A DNA stretch of 64,000 bases from Erigeron canadensis (GCF_010389155.1 NC_057765.1:24554980-24618979); one strand, 5' to 3'; numbered from the stretch's first letter, positions 14,281 through 27,527 are shown. The notes: generated by a model from the letters alone, not told the origin. Translations and numbers: made by a program.

Positions 14281-15030
14281 CACTAGTACAGAATCATCAC
14301 ATAGAGACGGTTGAACAACTCTCACTGGTCTTTGTCATAGACACCGTCTCTATTCTAAACAAACCTACTGGTTATATTTAAATTAATTGGTCTCTATTCT
14401 TTATTTCCGCTTATATAACATGTTTCCGCCAAACGCATAGAGACTACTTTATTACAACCTAACCGCTCTTTATTCGTTTTTTATATAAAATACCCTGCTG
14501 CTACCAAAACCTGCTTTAGCAAAAACCAAATTTTTTTCTTAACAATCAAATACCAACAACCAAACTTGTTTTTTAACAATCAAATACCAAAACCAAACTT
14601 GTTGCTCAACAATTAAATACCAAATCCAAACTTGTTGCTCAAAGAATAAATTCAAACCACTAGTAACTAATGAACAATCAAACTAACTCATAGAATATAG
14701 AAAACTAAGTATTTTCCAAAAACTAAACAAAGTTAAAGTTCCTACTAAGTCATATAAAGATCCTAATAAAAAAGTCAAAGTTCAATACATAGTCCAGTTT
14801 TTAGTCGCTGGGAATCGAAATTGTTTCTGTCCAAAAATCGAACCATAGCATCTAACTGGGAGTGCTGATAAGCTCTTGTATTTGATTCGGAAAGTACTCT
14901 GAATACTTCTTTCCTTGGCCGTTTTGAGTCCCCGAGAACTCCCCACAAACACCTAAGAACTCGCAACTCCTGGTTGGCCGATTTGGTAGCGCACCCGAGT
15001 TCTGCAACCATGGGATCAGGCTATTTTTAA
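14281..15030. mobile_element. Insertion with a CACTA-like left end
   Basis: The block starts CACTAGTACAGAATC, like a CACTA terminal repeat, and carries inverted subterminal pieces (GAGACGG at 14304, CCGTCTC at 14344). On both sides the DNA matches other SCPL flanks, so 14.28-15.03 kb is an insertion relative to them. The minus-strand frame 15011-14775 (78 codons, ending in a HSQLDAMVRFL-type helix) may be transposon debris, but I do not recognise it. No matching right terminus is evident, so the element may be truncated. Confidence 0.4.
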
Positions 15031-16573
15031 TTCATTGTTCTACCAGATTTGGCTGGCCCATTTCCCTAATTTGAAATTAACATTATGCAGGTCCAACTCT
15101 TATAATCATGGCTGATATAAAAGATTATATAGAAAATATCTATAGATAAAATATGATCTTTATGCTAGGGGGTGTTCCCATCAAAATGTAATCAAAAACT
15201 GGTTGCCTTATATATGTGCGGGTCACAACCATTTACAGAACGATATATTGGGGCATATCCCACTCTTACCAATACAAATAAGAGACTTGTTAAATGACTT
15301 GGAAACCTTAAAAACTTAATAAACTTGCATAGAACCTTACAAGCCTAATAGAAACAGAAAACTTTACCAAATTCGGATGTATATGGCACATGGAACAGCC
15401 TATGGTAAAAATGCCATATTTTCCACTAGATAACTTTAATAGGCTCACAGCCTCACAGTTTTTGCAACCATAGGATACATGTTTGTGACTTCCATATCGT
15501 TTCAGACATTTTCAAACATATAGGATACATGTTTTTGACTTCTATATCATTTCAGTTAATTCTTTGAATTTAGACTAAAAGCAGGGAATTGCTCCTTGAA
15601 AATCAACTTTTGTGAGTTTTGGTTCAGTTCTGTGATAGAGACCCAATTGGGTTATTGGGCCCAGCTGTTGGCTGGTCCGATCCAGCTACTGCTGGACTGT
15701 ACATTTTAGTCAGCATTAAAGAGTGGGAGCAGTTCCTTTGCTGTGCCTATATTTAGCAAGAAGATGAGGGGATGAAGAGCTGTATCTATATATGCCTATT
15801 TTTTGGAGCGGCTTCTAAATGTAATTGGTTATAGAAAGCACACTTTTACTTTCATATTCCTCATTCTAATTTTTAAAATATCAAAGTATTGTGTAATTAA
15901 TTTGGAGACCTTGACCCTCTCGAGTTGTGCCGTTTATTTTAAATTGATATAAAAGTTTCCTATTTGAATCATTGATCCTATCATTTAGTGTCAAAAAAGT
16001 TAAGGACATGGTGTTTGATCAATACTGGACTCTATTCTTTCTAATTTCTAGTTACAACATTGTAACTGAACCTGAAAACTGAACAAAATAGTTTTAATAT
16101 ATGAACTGAGAAACTGCAGGCAATCCAAATGAACAAAGCTGGTAGAACTAGTCAAGAGTTCGGTTAGTAAGTAAGAATGAAAGAAACTGCCTTCCGCGGG
16201 TTTTGGATGAGGATTGAACCCTTAACCTCTGTCTCCAGAGGTCAGGGTGTTTACCATTGATCCAAACCACGCTGCTTAGTCAAGAGTTAGGTTATTCTTT
16301 TGTTTTATCAGTGAGAACAGAGTTTTAATTCCACACCTTAGGGAGGAGCACTCACCACATAAGTAATTGCATGTCAGTATAACGATTTTCATTCATGGAA
16401 ATGTGAATGTCGTATCACTACCTTATAACAGAAGTAAAGTATAAGTTACATAGGGTAACTAAGAAATAAACATATTGAGTCAAGTAGACACCATTTGTTC
16501 GACATGATTCTGATCTTCGTCGAACATATTCAACAAAGCAAAGTTATTAAAACTATAATTAGCGGACATATGT
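15031..16573. other. Spacer S2 (between SCPL-A and SCPL-B)
   Basis: Homologous to spacer S1: ATTCATTGTTCTACCAGAT at 15031, the GCGGGTCACAACCATTTACA block at 15218, GGACTCTATTCTTTCTAA at 16028 and GTTACAACATTGTAACTGAA at 16051. It carries the SINE at 16167-16276. A segment at 15640-15960 (AGACCCAATTGGGTTATTGGGCC) is not in S1 and may be another insertion. It should include the SCPL-B 3' end. Confidence 0.7.
16167..16276 (-). mobile_element. tRNA-derived SINE with 18-bp target duplication
   Basis: On the minus strand the 110-bp insert contains an A-box-like TGGATCAATGG and a B-box GGTTCAATCC, the internal Pol III promoter of tRNA-derived SINEs. It is flanked by an 18-bp direct repeat (16149-16166 and 16277-16294, one mismatch). 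The paralogous spacer S1 near 11436 carries one uninterrupted copy of this site, so it shows the empty site. Confidence 0.7.
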
Positions 16574-18980
<2,407 letters not shown>

Positions 18981-19239
18981 CTAGGAGCGGTTTTATCTCA
19001 TCCTTTAAGAGATTGAAACTGACATCTATGAAGTGATTGTTTAAGAAAACTATTTCTAATCTTCATGAGCCGGCAACTCTGTAAGTATCTCTTTGGGGTT
19101 GTCTCATTTTTATTTAAAAAATCATGCCATAGACACTTTCATATTTGACAAGTGAGAAATGCTATACCTTTTGGATAAAGAATAAACAGAAGAGCTCTAG
19201 CTATAAATGATTCGCATCCATACATGTCATAACATGTCC

Positions 19240-19480
19240 CAGATATTTTCTTCCCACTTGATTTCATGGTGGGTCATTTGGAAATTCAGGAACAACCAAG
19301 TCTATGGCTTGTTGAACTATAGCTAGGGAGGTGTATACTTTTAATTCTATTGTTTTATTAATTTATGTTTTTAGGGTATACTAATAGCAATAAAAGTGTC
19401 TCGTATACTTGAACGAGTGGATTAACAATCCGTTTATTATAATGTAATAACTACTGTCTTTCTGGTGATAACCTTTTTGT
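19240..19480 (+). mobile_element. LINE 3' relic upstream of SCPL-B
   Basis: A short frame reads SWWVIWKFRNNQVYG, typical of the C-terminal region of plant LINE reverse transcriptase, followed by a degenerate 3' tail (AATAAAAGTGTCTCGTATACTTG). The same relic lies upstream of SCPL-C at 56385-56600, so the insertion is older than the B/C duplication. Confidence 0.6.
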
Positions 19481-19599
19481 TAGAATTTTACGCCCCTGTG
19501 ATGATGGAACAATCGTTACAAATCTTTAATCAACAATTTGTAAGCTTTTGGTGTGACTTCTATATTATTGTCTTTGAGCCAATGAGGACTAGTCCAACT

Positions 19600-20069
19600 A
19601 GTGGCGTAAACGAGCCGAGCCGAGCTCGAATACTGCCAAGCTCGAGTTCGAACTCGATCGAACCTTATTGTTTATGCTCGAGCTCGGCTCGCGATATGTT
19701 AAAAAAGCTCGAGCTCGGCTCGTTTGTCCAAAAAAAAACTCTAAAAAATCGAGCTCGGGCTCGAGCTCGGTAACTTAACTAAGCTCAATTATCAAAAATT
19801 CGTGAAAAAAGCTCATTAGTCTATAATATATTAATTAATATGCATATATATTAATATTGTTATATTATTATATTATGTATGAAAGCTCGTTTAGGCTCGT
19901 GAGCTTATTCGAGTTATGTATTCGAAGTTCGAGCTCGAGTTCGATTAGTAAACGAGTCAATAGTTAAGCTCGAGTTCGACTCGAGCTCATTTAAGCTCGG
20001 CTCGAAACGAGCTTTTTTTGAATCGAATTCGAATAATTCGAGAGCAGTATTGACTCATTTACACCCCTA
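19600..20069. mobile_element. Mutator-type MITE (470 bp) with 9-bp target duplication
   Basis: Flanked by a perfect 9-bp direct repeat AGTCCAACT (19591-19599 and 20070-20078). The ends are imperfect inverted repeats: AGTGGCGTAAACGAG on the left, and TAGGGGTGTAAATGAG read inward from the right. The interior is full of GAGCTCGAGCTCGG-like self-complementary repeats that can fold extensively. The 9-bp duplication suits the Mutator superfamily. No coding capacity. Confidence 0.75.
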
Positions 20070-20078
20070 AGTCCAACT

Positions 20079-20684
20079 GACATCCCAGGTTTTACCCAAG
20101 GTCTTGAGTTCGATCCTTAGGGATGACAAGTCTTGAGGTTTTTTGCTCCGAATACTTATAACGGCCCATGGTCAACATCTCGTTGTCTAGGGTACGCGTA
20201 AGGTTTCACTATTATACGGTGGGGTTTCCCTGATGTCGCATTCCAACTTAATGTTAAAAAGAAATATTATTGTCTTTGAAAATAAAAACCTTACACATAT
20301 ATTTGATAGGGATAACTGCAAAAAATAGAAAGCACCTTTCGACCAATTCGCGAAAATAGCAGTGACCTTTAAAAGTTTTGTTTTTTAGAAATGAACTTTC
20401 ATTTATTAACGGAAATAGCAACATTTGACACGTGTACATGATGATGTGGACTTTTTTTTTATTACGTGGCATTTTTTAATGACGTGGCATTATTCTTTAT
20501 TTATTTACTATTTAATTTTTATCAGTCATGTCATTTCTCCCAAAAAAATAATAATATGGCTCCGTTTCAGTTATAGTTCTGGCAAGGTATTTTTTTCTCG
20601 TCTTTTTATTCTGAAGCTAATTTTAGCTTCTTTTCATTGATTTTTGTTGAATCTCTTCCATTTTCAAGCATTGAGAAGCTTTGT
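20079..20684. other. Intergenic repeat-like DNA
   Basis: No gene seen. A segment with TGACACGTG and TACGTGGCATTTTTTAATGACGTGGCATT (20430-20490) resembles common plant intergenic repeats. The region starts right after the MITE target duplication. Confidence 0.4.
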
Positions 20685-20950
20685 ATGAAGATCATAAAGG
20701 AAACTCTAAAATTAGATGCCAAAACATCTTTGTTTTTATCGGAGAGAGATCCCGAGGGTGTTCAAGGTGAGACGAGAGTTTCATAGGCAGGATTTGGGTC
20801 GTTTACGAAGAGTTTGTCCGCGGATGACATATATCCGGATGACGAAGGTCTAGAGGTTAACTCGAACTCGAACAAACTGTCGGCGGTTTCTAAGTTTGTT
20901 GAAGAAATCGAAGAAAAAATCATCTCCACATCCAACACAGCCTTTGTGAT
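20685..20950 (+). pseudogene. Gene fragment of unknown origin with an in-frame stop
   Basis: From the ATG at 20685 a frame of about 88 codons is interrupted once by TAG (about 20787). It is acidic and hydrophilic, with segments LSERDPEGVQGE before the stop and SADDIYPDDEGLEVN and KFVEEIEEKI after it. Base composition here is less AT-rich than the surroundings, which suggests former coding DNA. I do not recognise the family. It could be a transposon-captured exon. It ends just before the orphan spacer S3. Confidence 0.35.
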
Positions 20951-20984
20951 TACGTGGACACATCCACGTGATTACTAACAACCT

Positions 20985-22318
20985 TCATTGTACCTAGAAC
21001 TTTAATGACTAAAGAAACCAAATACCACCTTAATTATAGCTAATAGACAACTCCTTTTGCTTATGTTTTAATTCCACCCAAACACCAAAAGAAACCTTAT
21101 ATTTGTTGTTTGCTTTTGCCGACTATAAAGCAGAATATAGAGATAGAATGAGACCCAAAGGAGACCCGAATAAACCCATGTATATTAACCAAGAAATTCG
21201 GTATATTGATTGACTCCCCACGGGGTGAGTTAATTTGGAGACGTTGACCCTCTTGAATCGTGCCGTTTATTTTAAATTGATATAAAAGCCTATTTGAATC
21301 ATGGATCCTATATCATTCAGTGTCATAAAGTTATTATAAGGATATGTTGTTTGGTCAATACTGGACTCTATTACTATATATACTAAAACTAAAGGTACAA
21401 ATTTGCGTGCACACTCACAATTAACAATTTTTTTATTTTCTTTTTTGGTCTGTATTACCTTGGGTGGGGTCAGCACCCTCTCACTTTTTTATTTTTAATT
21501 TTTCATTTGGGCCCACTTTTTTTATTAGGTTTGTCTATTTCACTTTATTTTTTTTAGGTTTGTACTACCTCGAGTGGGTTAGCACCCTCTCATAGTTGTA
21601 TATGATCATTGGTAGCTTATTTTTTTAATTGATTATTTTGGACATTTATGTCCTTTTTTTTTCTTTCAGTTTTACTATAACATTTTATATTACTTAAGGT
21701 TGCCCCATTTCTTTCCTTTCATGACATAAATTTGTATTTGATTTTCACTATTTCTTTTTTATTATATCATTGTCATATTTTGATCAGGTTATTTAACGAT
21801 ACATAAGATTATAATTTGTGAGTCAATTCTTTATTGATTATTTTAATTACGTGTTAAATAATAGTGGAATATTTTAAGATGTTATCTAATAGGCTTACTT
21901 AAATTTATCTACTTTTTGTTATAAATTATATTTAAACTGAATTTAGTAAAAAAAAAAAACTTAATTATGTTTATGCAATAATGTATTTTCATGACTGCCA
22001 TTGTACGCCCGCGTGAATATCTTAATATAACGAATTGTAGAGAGGTCAATTTTGAAATGTATATATTACCGCATACAATAAACGTAATGTTTTTTGGGGC
22101 AACGCCCGGGTGACAAAAACTAGTTCTTTCTAATTTCCATTTATAGATAATGAAACTTCATTTGTGTGGGTCATTGTGTCGCATGTATATTTATAATATA
22201 TATACACATAGTTACAACTCAGTAACTCAACCTGGAAACTGGACAAAATCGTTTCAATATATGAACTGAGAAACTGTTGACAATCTAAATGAACAGAGCT
22301 ACTACGACTAGCAGACGT
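20985..22318. other. Orphan spacer S3 of the SCPL array (no SCPL gene attached)
   Basis: Homologous to 52.8-53.3 kb over its length. Shared: ACTAAAGAAACCAAATACCA, TTGTTGTTTGCTTTTGCCGA, ATTAACCAAGAAATTCGGTA, GGACTCTATT, and CTGAGAAACTGTTGACAATCT. At 53 kb this spacer leads into SCPL-C. Here homology stops near 22318 and unrelated Helitron-rich DNA begins. The Helitron 21371-22123 interrupts it. Confidence 0.7.
21371..22123 (+). mobile_element. Non-autonomous Helitron-like element (753 bp) with paralogous empty sites
   Basis: It starts TTACTATATATACTAAAAC after GGACTCTA and ends GGCAACGCCCGGGTGACAAAAACTAG before TTCTTTCT. Spacers at 16030 and 53130 read GGACTCTATTCTTTCTAA without interruption, which gives the exact empty site (A/T target). 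The interior is AT-rich and has no ORF. Confidence 0.75.
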
Positions 22319-22875
22319 AAAGTCTTCTATTTATTTTTAGTTGTGCAATACAAAGTTGTACCTTTTGCATAGAGAGTGAGTTATGTGCATAAACCTATTA
22401 AAAAAAATCAAAACTTTTTGTAAAAAATAAAAGAATTTAAGAAAATACAACTTAGACATGTGTAGATGTATGTAGATATCTACATGTGTAGGGTATACAA
22501 ATCTACACATATGTAGAGATTTTTTATTTTTTTTAAATTTTAATTTTTTTTTTGGAATAGGTTTTCACTAGATTAAATAAATAAAATAAAAATAATTTAA
22601 AATTTAAAATTAAAGAAAAAGAAATTATAAATCAACATTTTTCCTTTCTCTTTTAAAGCAACCTTCCACAAAGTACCCCTACCTAAATATAAAATTTTCA
22701 TATACTCTCGTTTCCCCACTTTTCTCTAATTATTATACACATCCATCGACCTTTTATCACCCTTCTCGCAACCCTAGCTCTTTTTCCACCATCTCCCTCG
22801 ATCTCCACTACCACCTCCCTTTTATATTGTCCTCGCCTTCTATCCGTCGCAATGTGCGGGCACTATGCTTGTATA
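22319..22875. other. Helitron-like or other repeat DNA without gene
   Basis: AT-rich, with self-complementary TGTAGAT/ATCTACA blocks at 22460-22520. It ends with GTCGCAATGTGCGGGCACTATGCTTG (about 22848-22871), which resembles a mutated Helitron 3' end. No gene seen. Confidence 0.4.
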
Positions 22876-23712
22876 TCTACAAATATACTAAAACAGGATT
22901 AAAGTATTTTTGATGTGACATGTGGCACATTACTTCGTTGACATGTGTCAATTTGTAAAAAAAATTATTATCCTAAATTGAATTAAATTGTAATTGTCAA
23001 TTTTCATATTTAATATTAATTATTAAATATATATCAACTATATATCAACTTTACCATATATAATAATATATTATTATATCATATTTTAAATCTATCCGAC
23101 TAAGTTTTTCATCGACTAAGTTTTTCATTGAAGTCTAATTCAAGGTATGCATTTTGTAATTACTAGATTAACTTAAAGTTTTGTAGTTATTTGATTAATT
23201 TTAATTTTCATACATTTGTTGCCATAATATAGACCTTTAAGCGAAGCTATTTAAATTTCTATTTTTTCTTTCTGTATGTGTCAAAAAGTAGACATTGTTA
23301 CAGAAGATGATTAACGTAAGATTTAAATGCTTAAACTGTACAAGGTCATGATATATATTTTTATTCATATAACTTTTGGTATATAGAATTTGTTATATGT
23401 GATTACCTTTATCTAAACATTCTAAAAAATAAAATATAATCATAATTTATGGAAAACAAGGTTATTTACAATAATCCATTATGCTTATAAGTTTCGATTT
23501 TAATGTGTTTCTAAAAATTCTAAGGTAAATCCAAGACTCTAACTAAATATATATTATATTTCATCATTACTGTTTATTATAATTACCTTCGATAATCAGT
23601 TTACTTTAACCATAATTTATTTCATATTCATGAATCATGTATGAGGCATATTCGAATTTTTTTATGATACAATTTATATAGCTACCGTACATCGTACGGG
23701 TATTAGGACTAG
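22876..23712 (+). mobile_element. Non-autonomous Helitron-like element (837 bp)
   Basis: It begins TCTACAAATATACTAAAAC and ends with a hairpin CCGTACATCGTACGGG followed by GGACTAG, between A (22875) and T (23713). The interior is AT-rich and noncoding. It abuts the probable 3' end of another Helitron on its left. Confidence 0.65.
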
Positions 23713-23725
23713 TATATATATATAT

Positions 23726-24603
23726 AGGGTAGAGATCCTGGAAGAAGGTGTCTTAAGAAGAGAAGGGAGAGAAGGTCCTATGAACCAATCAGAACGCGAC
23801 ATGTGTCAAAATGAAAAAAATGTGCGGTGACATTTTGGTAAATAAATCAAACTTTTCTGAAGTGATCAGCCTGGGTTCCGATCAGCTTGGGTCTGGGTCA
23901 GCTTGGGTTCTGATCAGCTTGGTTGGTCAGCTTGGTCAGCCTGGGTTCTGATCAGCTTGGGTCTGGGTCAGCTTGGTTGGTCAGCATAATCAGTTTGGTC
24001 AGCTTGGGTCTGGGTCAGGTTGGGGTCTGTTCAGGTTGGGTCAGCTTAACACAATTTACACATAATCTACACAAATATAGATTATGGGTTTTGGGTCAGC
24101 TTGGGTTGTGGGTTGGGTCAGCTTGGGTCAGGTTTGGATCAGCTTGGGATTGGGTTAGCTTGACACAATTTACACATAATCTACACAAATGTAGATTATG
24201 GGTTCTGGGTTTTGGGTCAGGTTTGGGTCAGCTTGGGGTCTGGTCAAGTTGGGTCAGGTTGGGGTTGGGTTAGCTTGACATAATTTACACATAATCTACA
24301 CAAATGTAGATTAAATCTACACAAATGTAGATTACGGGTTTGGGTCAGCTTGGGATTTGATTGGGTCAGCTTAGGTTTCGGTTGGGCCAGCTTTGGGTGA
24401 GTCAGCTTGGGCTGAATCAGGTTAAGGTGGGTCAGCTTGGGCTGGGTCAGCTTGAGGTGGATTGGGTCAGCTTAGGTTTGAAGTCAAATTATTTACAAAA
24501 ATGCCATCGCGCATTTTTTTTAGAGGCGACGTATCACACTCTGATTGACCAATAGGACCTTCTCTTCCTTCTCTCTTAACACACTTTCTTATTTAATCTC
24601 TCT

Positions 24604-24605
<2 letters not shown>
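23726..24605. mobile_element. Inverted-repeat element in (TA)n, with minisatellite interior
   Basis: The left arm at about 23732-23808 and the right arm at 24526-24601 are inverted copies, both carrying GAGAAGGTCCTAT next to an A(C/T)CAATCAGA motif. Each end abuts a TA-dinucleotide tract. The core is a (G/T)-rich minisatellite. This looks like a MITE that inserts in TA microsatellites, as rice Micron elements do. It has no transposase. Confidence 0.6.
23865..24480 (+). repeat. Minisatellite-like array of GGTCAGCTTGGG units
   Basis: Irregular repeats of GGTCAGCTTGGG / GATCAGCTTGGG fill the interior. Two or three embedded copies of TTACACATAATCTACACAAATGTAGATTA occur near 24050, 24165 and 24290. 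Open frames here (e.g. 23923-24273) are by-products of the repeat and are not called as genes. Confidence 0.75.
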
Positions 24606-24630
<25 letters not shown>

Positions 24631-24635
<5 letters not shown>

Positions 24636-25020
24636 ATCAAATAAGAACAGTTTTAAAATAAGAACGGTGAGAACACTTAAAAAACATCATTTTGATGCAT
24701 TAAAAGTCCATAAAACTAACATAGTGCATAACTAATTATCATTATTTAAGTGTATAACAACACATTGACCTGTCAAAATCAAGAAAATCATGTTTTTTGT
24801 TTTGTGCATTCATCTTGGATGCATATTCTTCAAAATGATGCATCCACCAAAAAACATGATTTTTTCGATTTTGACGGATCAATGTGTTGTTAAACACTTA
24901 AATAATGATAATTAGTTATGCACTATGTTAACTTTATGGACTTTTAATGCATCAAAATGATGTTTTTTAAGTGTTCTCACCGTTCTTATTTTAAGACTGT
25001 TCTCACCGGAGTGTTACCCT
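24631..25020. mobile_element. Foldback MITE, ~155-bp arms, in (TA)n
   Basis: Left arm about 24645-24800 and right arm about 24848-25008 are near-perfect inverted copies. For example, ATAAGAACGGTGAGAACACTT on the left matches its reverse complement on the right. About 47 bp of loop lies between. Both ends border TA tracts. RNA from it would form a long hairpin. Confidence 0.8.
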
Positions 25021-25044
25021 AATATATAATATATATATATATAT

Positions 25045-26294
25045 AGGGGTGAGTTATTTTGAGAACCATTAAAAAAAAAGAACGCGAGAACCAATCTCAG
25101 CCCTCCATTCATCAAGATCAGGAAGGACATGTTTGTCATTATTAAAAAAGTTGTCCAGCACTCTCTTTCTCTCTCCTCTTATTAAATCAAAAAATATCTA
25201 AATCATTAAAAAACTTTTATCTCACAAACCGTACATCGTTAGACGAAAAAAAAAGCATGGATAGTATTGAAATTTCGTCCTCTTTCATTAAAGATGCGAT
25301 TCGATATACTTTTGACGACCTTTTAAATTTCATTTTTTTTTCCATCACGTTCATCCCACACATGTGTAAGTACAACCTACACATGTGTAGGAAAGACCTA
25401 GAAGTAGTGAGTTGTATAAGCTGCCCATGCGTAAGTACAACCTGCTCATGGGTAACTACAACCTACACATGGGTAAGTTACTTATAAGGTTCAAAAAAGA
25501 TGAGGACGCATTGTAAAACCCTAAATGCTAAACCCTAAAGCTTAATTTCTAATCCTAGGGGGAAGCTACTTTCTAAAAACCCTGGAAAATCTAAACCTTA
25601 AATGTTAAACCCTAAAAACCTAAAACGGATGAGGGTTCCCACTCTAGGGTTTAGGGTTTGAAGCCCCTCGACCTTCAAACCCTAAACCCTAGAGCGGGTA
25701 CACGGTACCCTAAATGCTAAACCCTAAAGCTTAATTGCTAATCCGAGGGGGACGCTACATTCTAAAAACCCTAGAAAATCTAAACCCTAAATGCTAAACC
25801 CTAAAAACCTAAAAAGGATGGGGGTTCACACTCTAGGGTTTAGGGTTTGAAGCCCGAGAGTTACGGCTAACCCTCGACCTTCAAACCCTAAACCCTAGAG
25901 CGAGATGTATTAGGGGTAAGTACAACTTGCCCATGGGTATGTACAACTTACACATGTGTAAGATGAACGTGATGGAAAAAAAGAACGAAATTTAAAAAGT
26001 CGTCAAAAGTATATCGAATCGCATCTCTAATGAAAGAGGATGAAATTCTAAGATTACCCATGCTTTTCTTTTCGTCTAACGATTTACGGTTTGTGAGATA
26101 AAAGTTTTTTAGTTAATTAGATAAAATTATATTAAAGTAAGAGAGAGAAAAAAAGGAGCTGACGAAAATACCCCTTTAGTGTTGAGAGGAGTTTTTTTAT
26201 TTTTAATCTTGTCCATCCATTTTCTTTGATCCAAGGGTGTAGAGGAGTTCTTGAGTTTTTTTTTTTTTAGGAATTCTCAAATAATCCCTCTTCT
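25045..26294. mobile_element. Large inverted-repeat element in (TA)n, AGGGGTGAGTTATTT family
   Basis: The termini are AGGGGTGAGTTATTTTGAG (left) and its imperfect reverse complement (right, ending 26294), each beside a TA tract. Inner arms 25206-25326 and 25993-26117 are inverted copies of a module containing ATTCGATATACTTTTGACGA. The core holds palindromic ACACATGTGT motifs and telomere-like repeats. A shorter relative with the same terminus is at 45631-46275. No protein is encoded. Confidence 0.65.
25510..25905. repeat. Telomere-motif repeats, duplicated and palindromic
   Basis: Short blocks with CCCTAAA/TTTAGGG (TCTAGGGTTTAGGGTTTGAAG and its inverse) occur four times. A block AAATGCTAAACCCTAAAGCTTAAT is present twice (about 25526 and 25711). 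The blocks are too few and interspersed to be a telomere. They form the centre of the inverted-repeat element. Confidence 0.6.
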
Positions 26295-26317
26295 ATATAT
26301 ATATATATATATATATA

Positions 26318-27527
26318 TGTATAGTTTCGTTCTTTGAAATTCCGGTGATTATCGCTAGGAGTTGGGAAACTGATCAGGAGATGGGCCCGAATTAGGGATA
26401 ACGGCATGTGCACTGCAAATATTATAGTTGTAATATATAGTAATGAATAACAAAATAACGTAAATCAGGATCTAGTCATGAAGAGCTTTAAATTACAATA
26501 TACATTTAAATATTAAAATCTGATTATGCATGTGCATGATAACAGATATATAGTACATTATATTATTATTCCTTTAATTTATGGTAACTTTGCTCGTACA
26601 TGTATTACAGAGTATATTTCTTTTTGACAAATCTGACAACGGATATTGAGAGATGACTCAACAGTACTATGGGACTAGGCGATCGTTTTAGGCCCTCAAA
26701 TTTTCAAGACCCCAAAATCTTGTATATTAAACTTAGTGTTTGAATTTTGGATTAAGTATCATTATATAATTTGCATTGCAGTAACGCCTTTTTGATTTTT
26801 ACATCAACATCTGTATATTTTTTTATTACTTGTAGTTCAATAACAAAAGACGAGTTACTTTTTTTTTTACTTTAATTTATATGGTAATGAACTAGGCCCC
26901 CAAAATTAATCTCGTTTGAGGCCTCTAAAAACCTTAAACCGCCACAGCGTATATTATTCCATACGAAATTGAGCCTATCTTAATTTGAATGCTAAAAAAT
27001 TAAAAAATATTTTTGGAATGAAAAATGATTTGTATCATAGCTTTTGATTTTTTTACCACAAAATACTACTTTAATAATATATGGTACAAGTCAATGAGAC
27101 ATTATGTGGAAAATATATCAAATTTAAGATTACTCGTAAAAGATACGAGTATGTGGTAGCGTTATCATTATTAGAGCATTAGTAATTATAATACTACTAC
27201 GTACCATTTTATAGCAATAAGCTTAAAAACCATAACACCCAATAATCAATCACAACCCAAGCCTTCCCCACCATCTACACTCTTCACATTCATCTCGAGG
27301 CTTCCAAATCACTACCAGGCCAACTTTTTTAATGGGCTACCGCTAAGGAGCAATCTTCCACCTTTTTGACCCAACAACGATTACGTATCACTTAAGAATT
27401 AAGTAATGCTATTAGTTTACACCAAAACTACGCTCTGGATTGTAAAAACGTCATACATTATCTCTCATGCGGAGAACAAAATCAAGAAATAGTGGAAGAT
27501 AATATGTAGATAACAATTAGGGAAAAA
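26318..27527. other. AT-rich intergenic DNA
   Basis: No gene seen. A paired segment, GGCCCTCAAATTTTCAAGACCCC (26691) and AGGCCCCCAAAATTAATCTCG (26894), looks like the two edges of an old repeat. A TA tract lies at 26295-26317. Confidence 0.4.

Noticed and set aside
16190..16285. tRNA gene on the minus strand
   Set aside because: A- and B-box motifs are present but I see no full cloverleaf, and the long direct repeats around it identify a SINE.
23923..24555. Gly/Leu/Val/Trp-rich open frames
   Set aside because: They are translations of the GGTCAGCTTGGG minisatellite.
25510..25905. Possible internal telomere array
   Set aside because: Only scattered CCCTAAA/TTTAGGG pairs inside a repeated palindromic block, not a continuous array.
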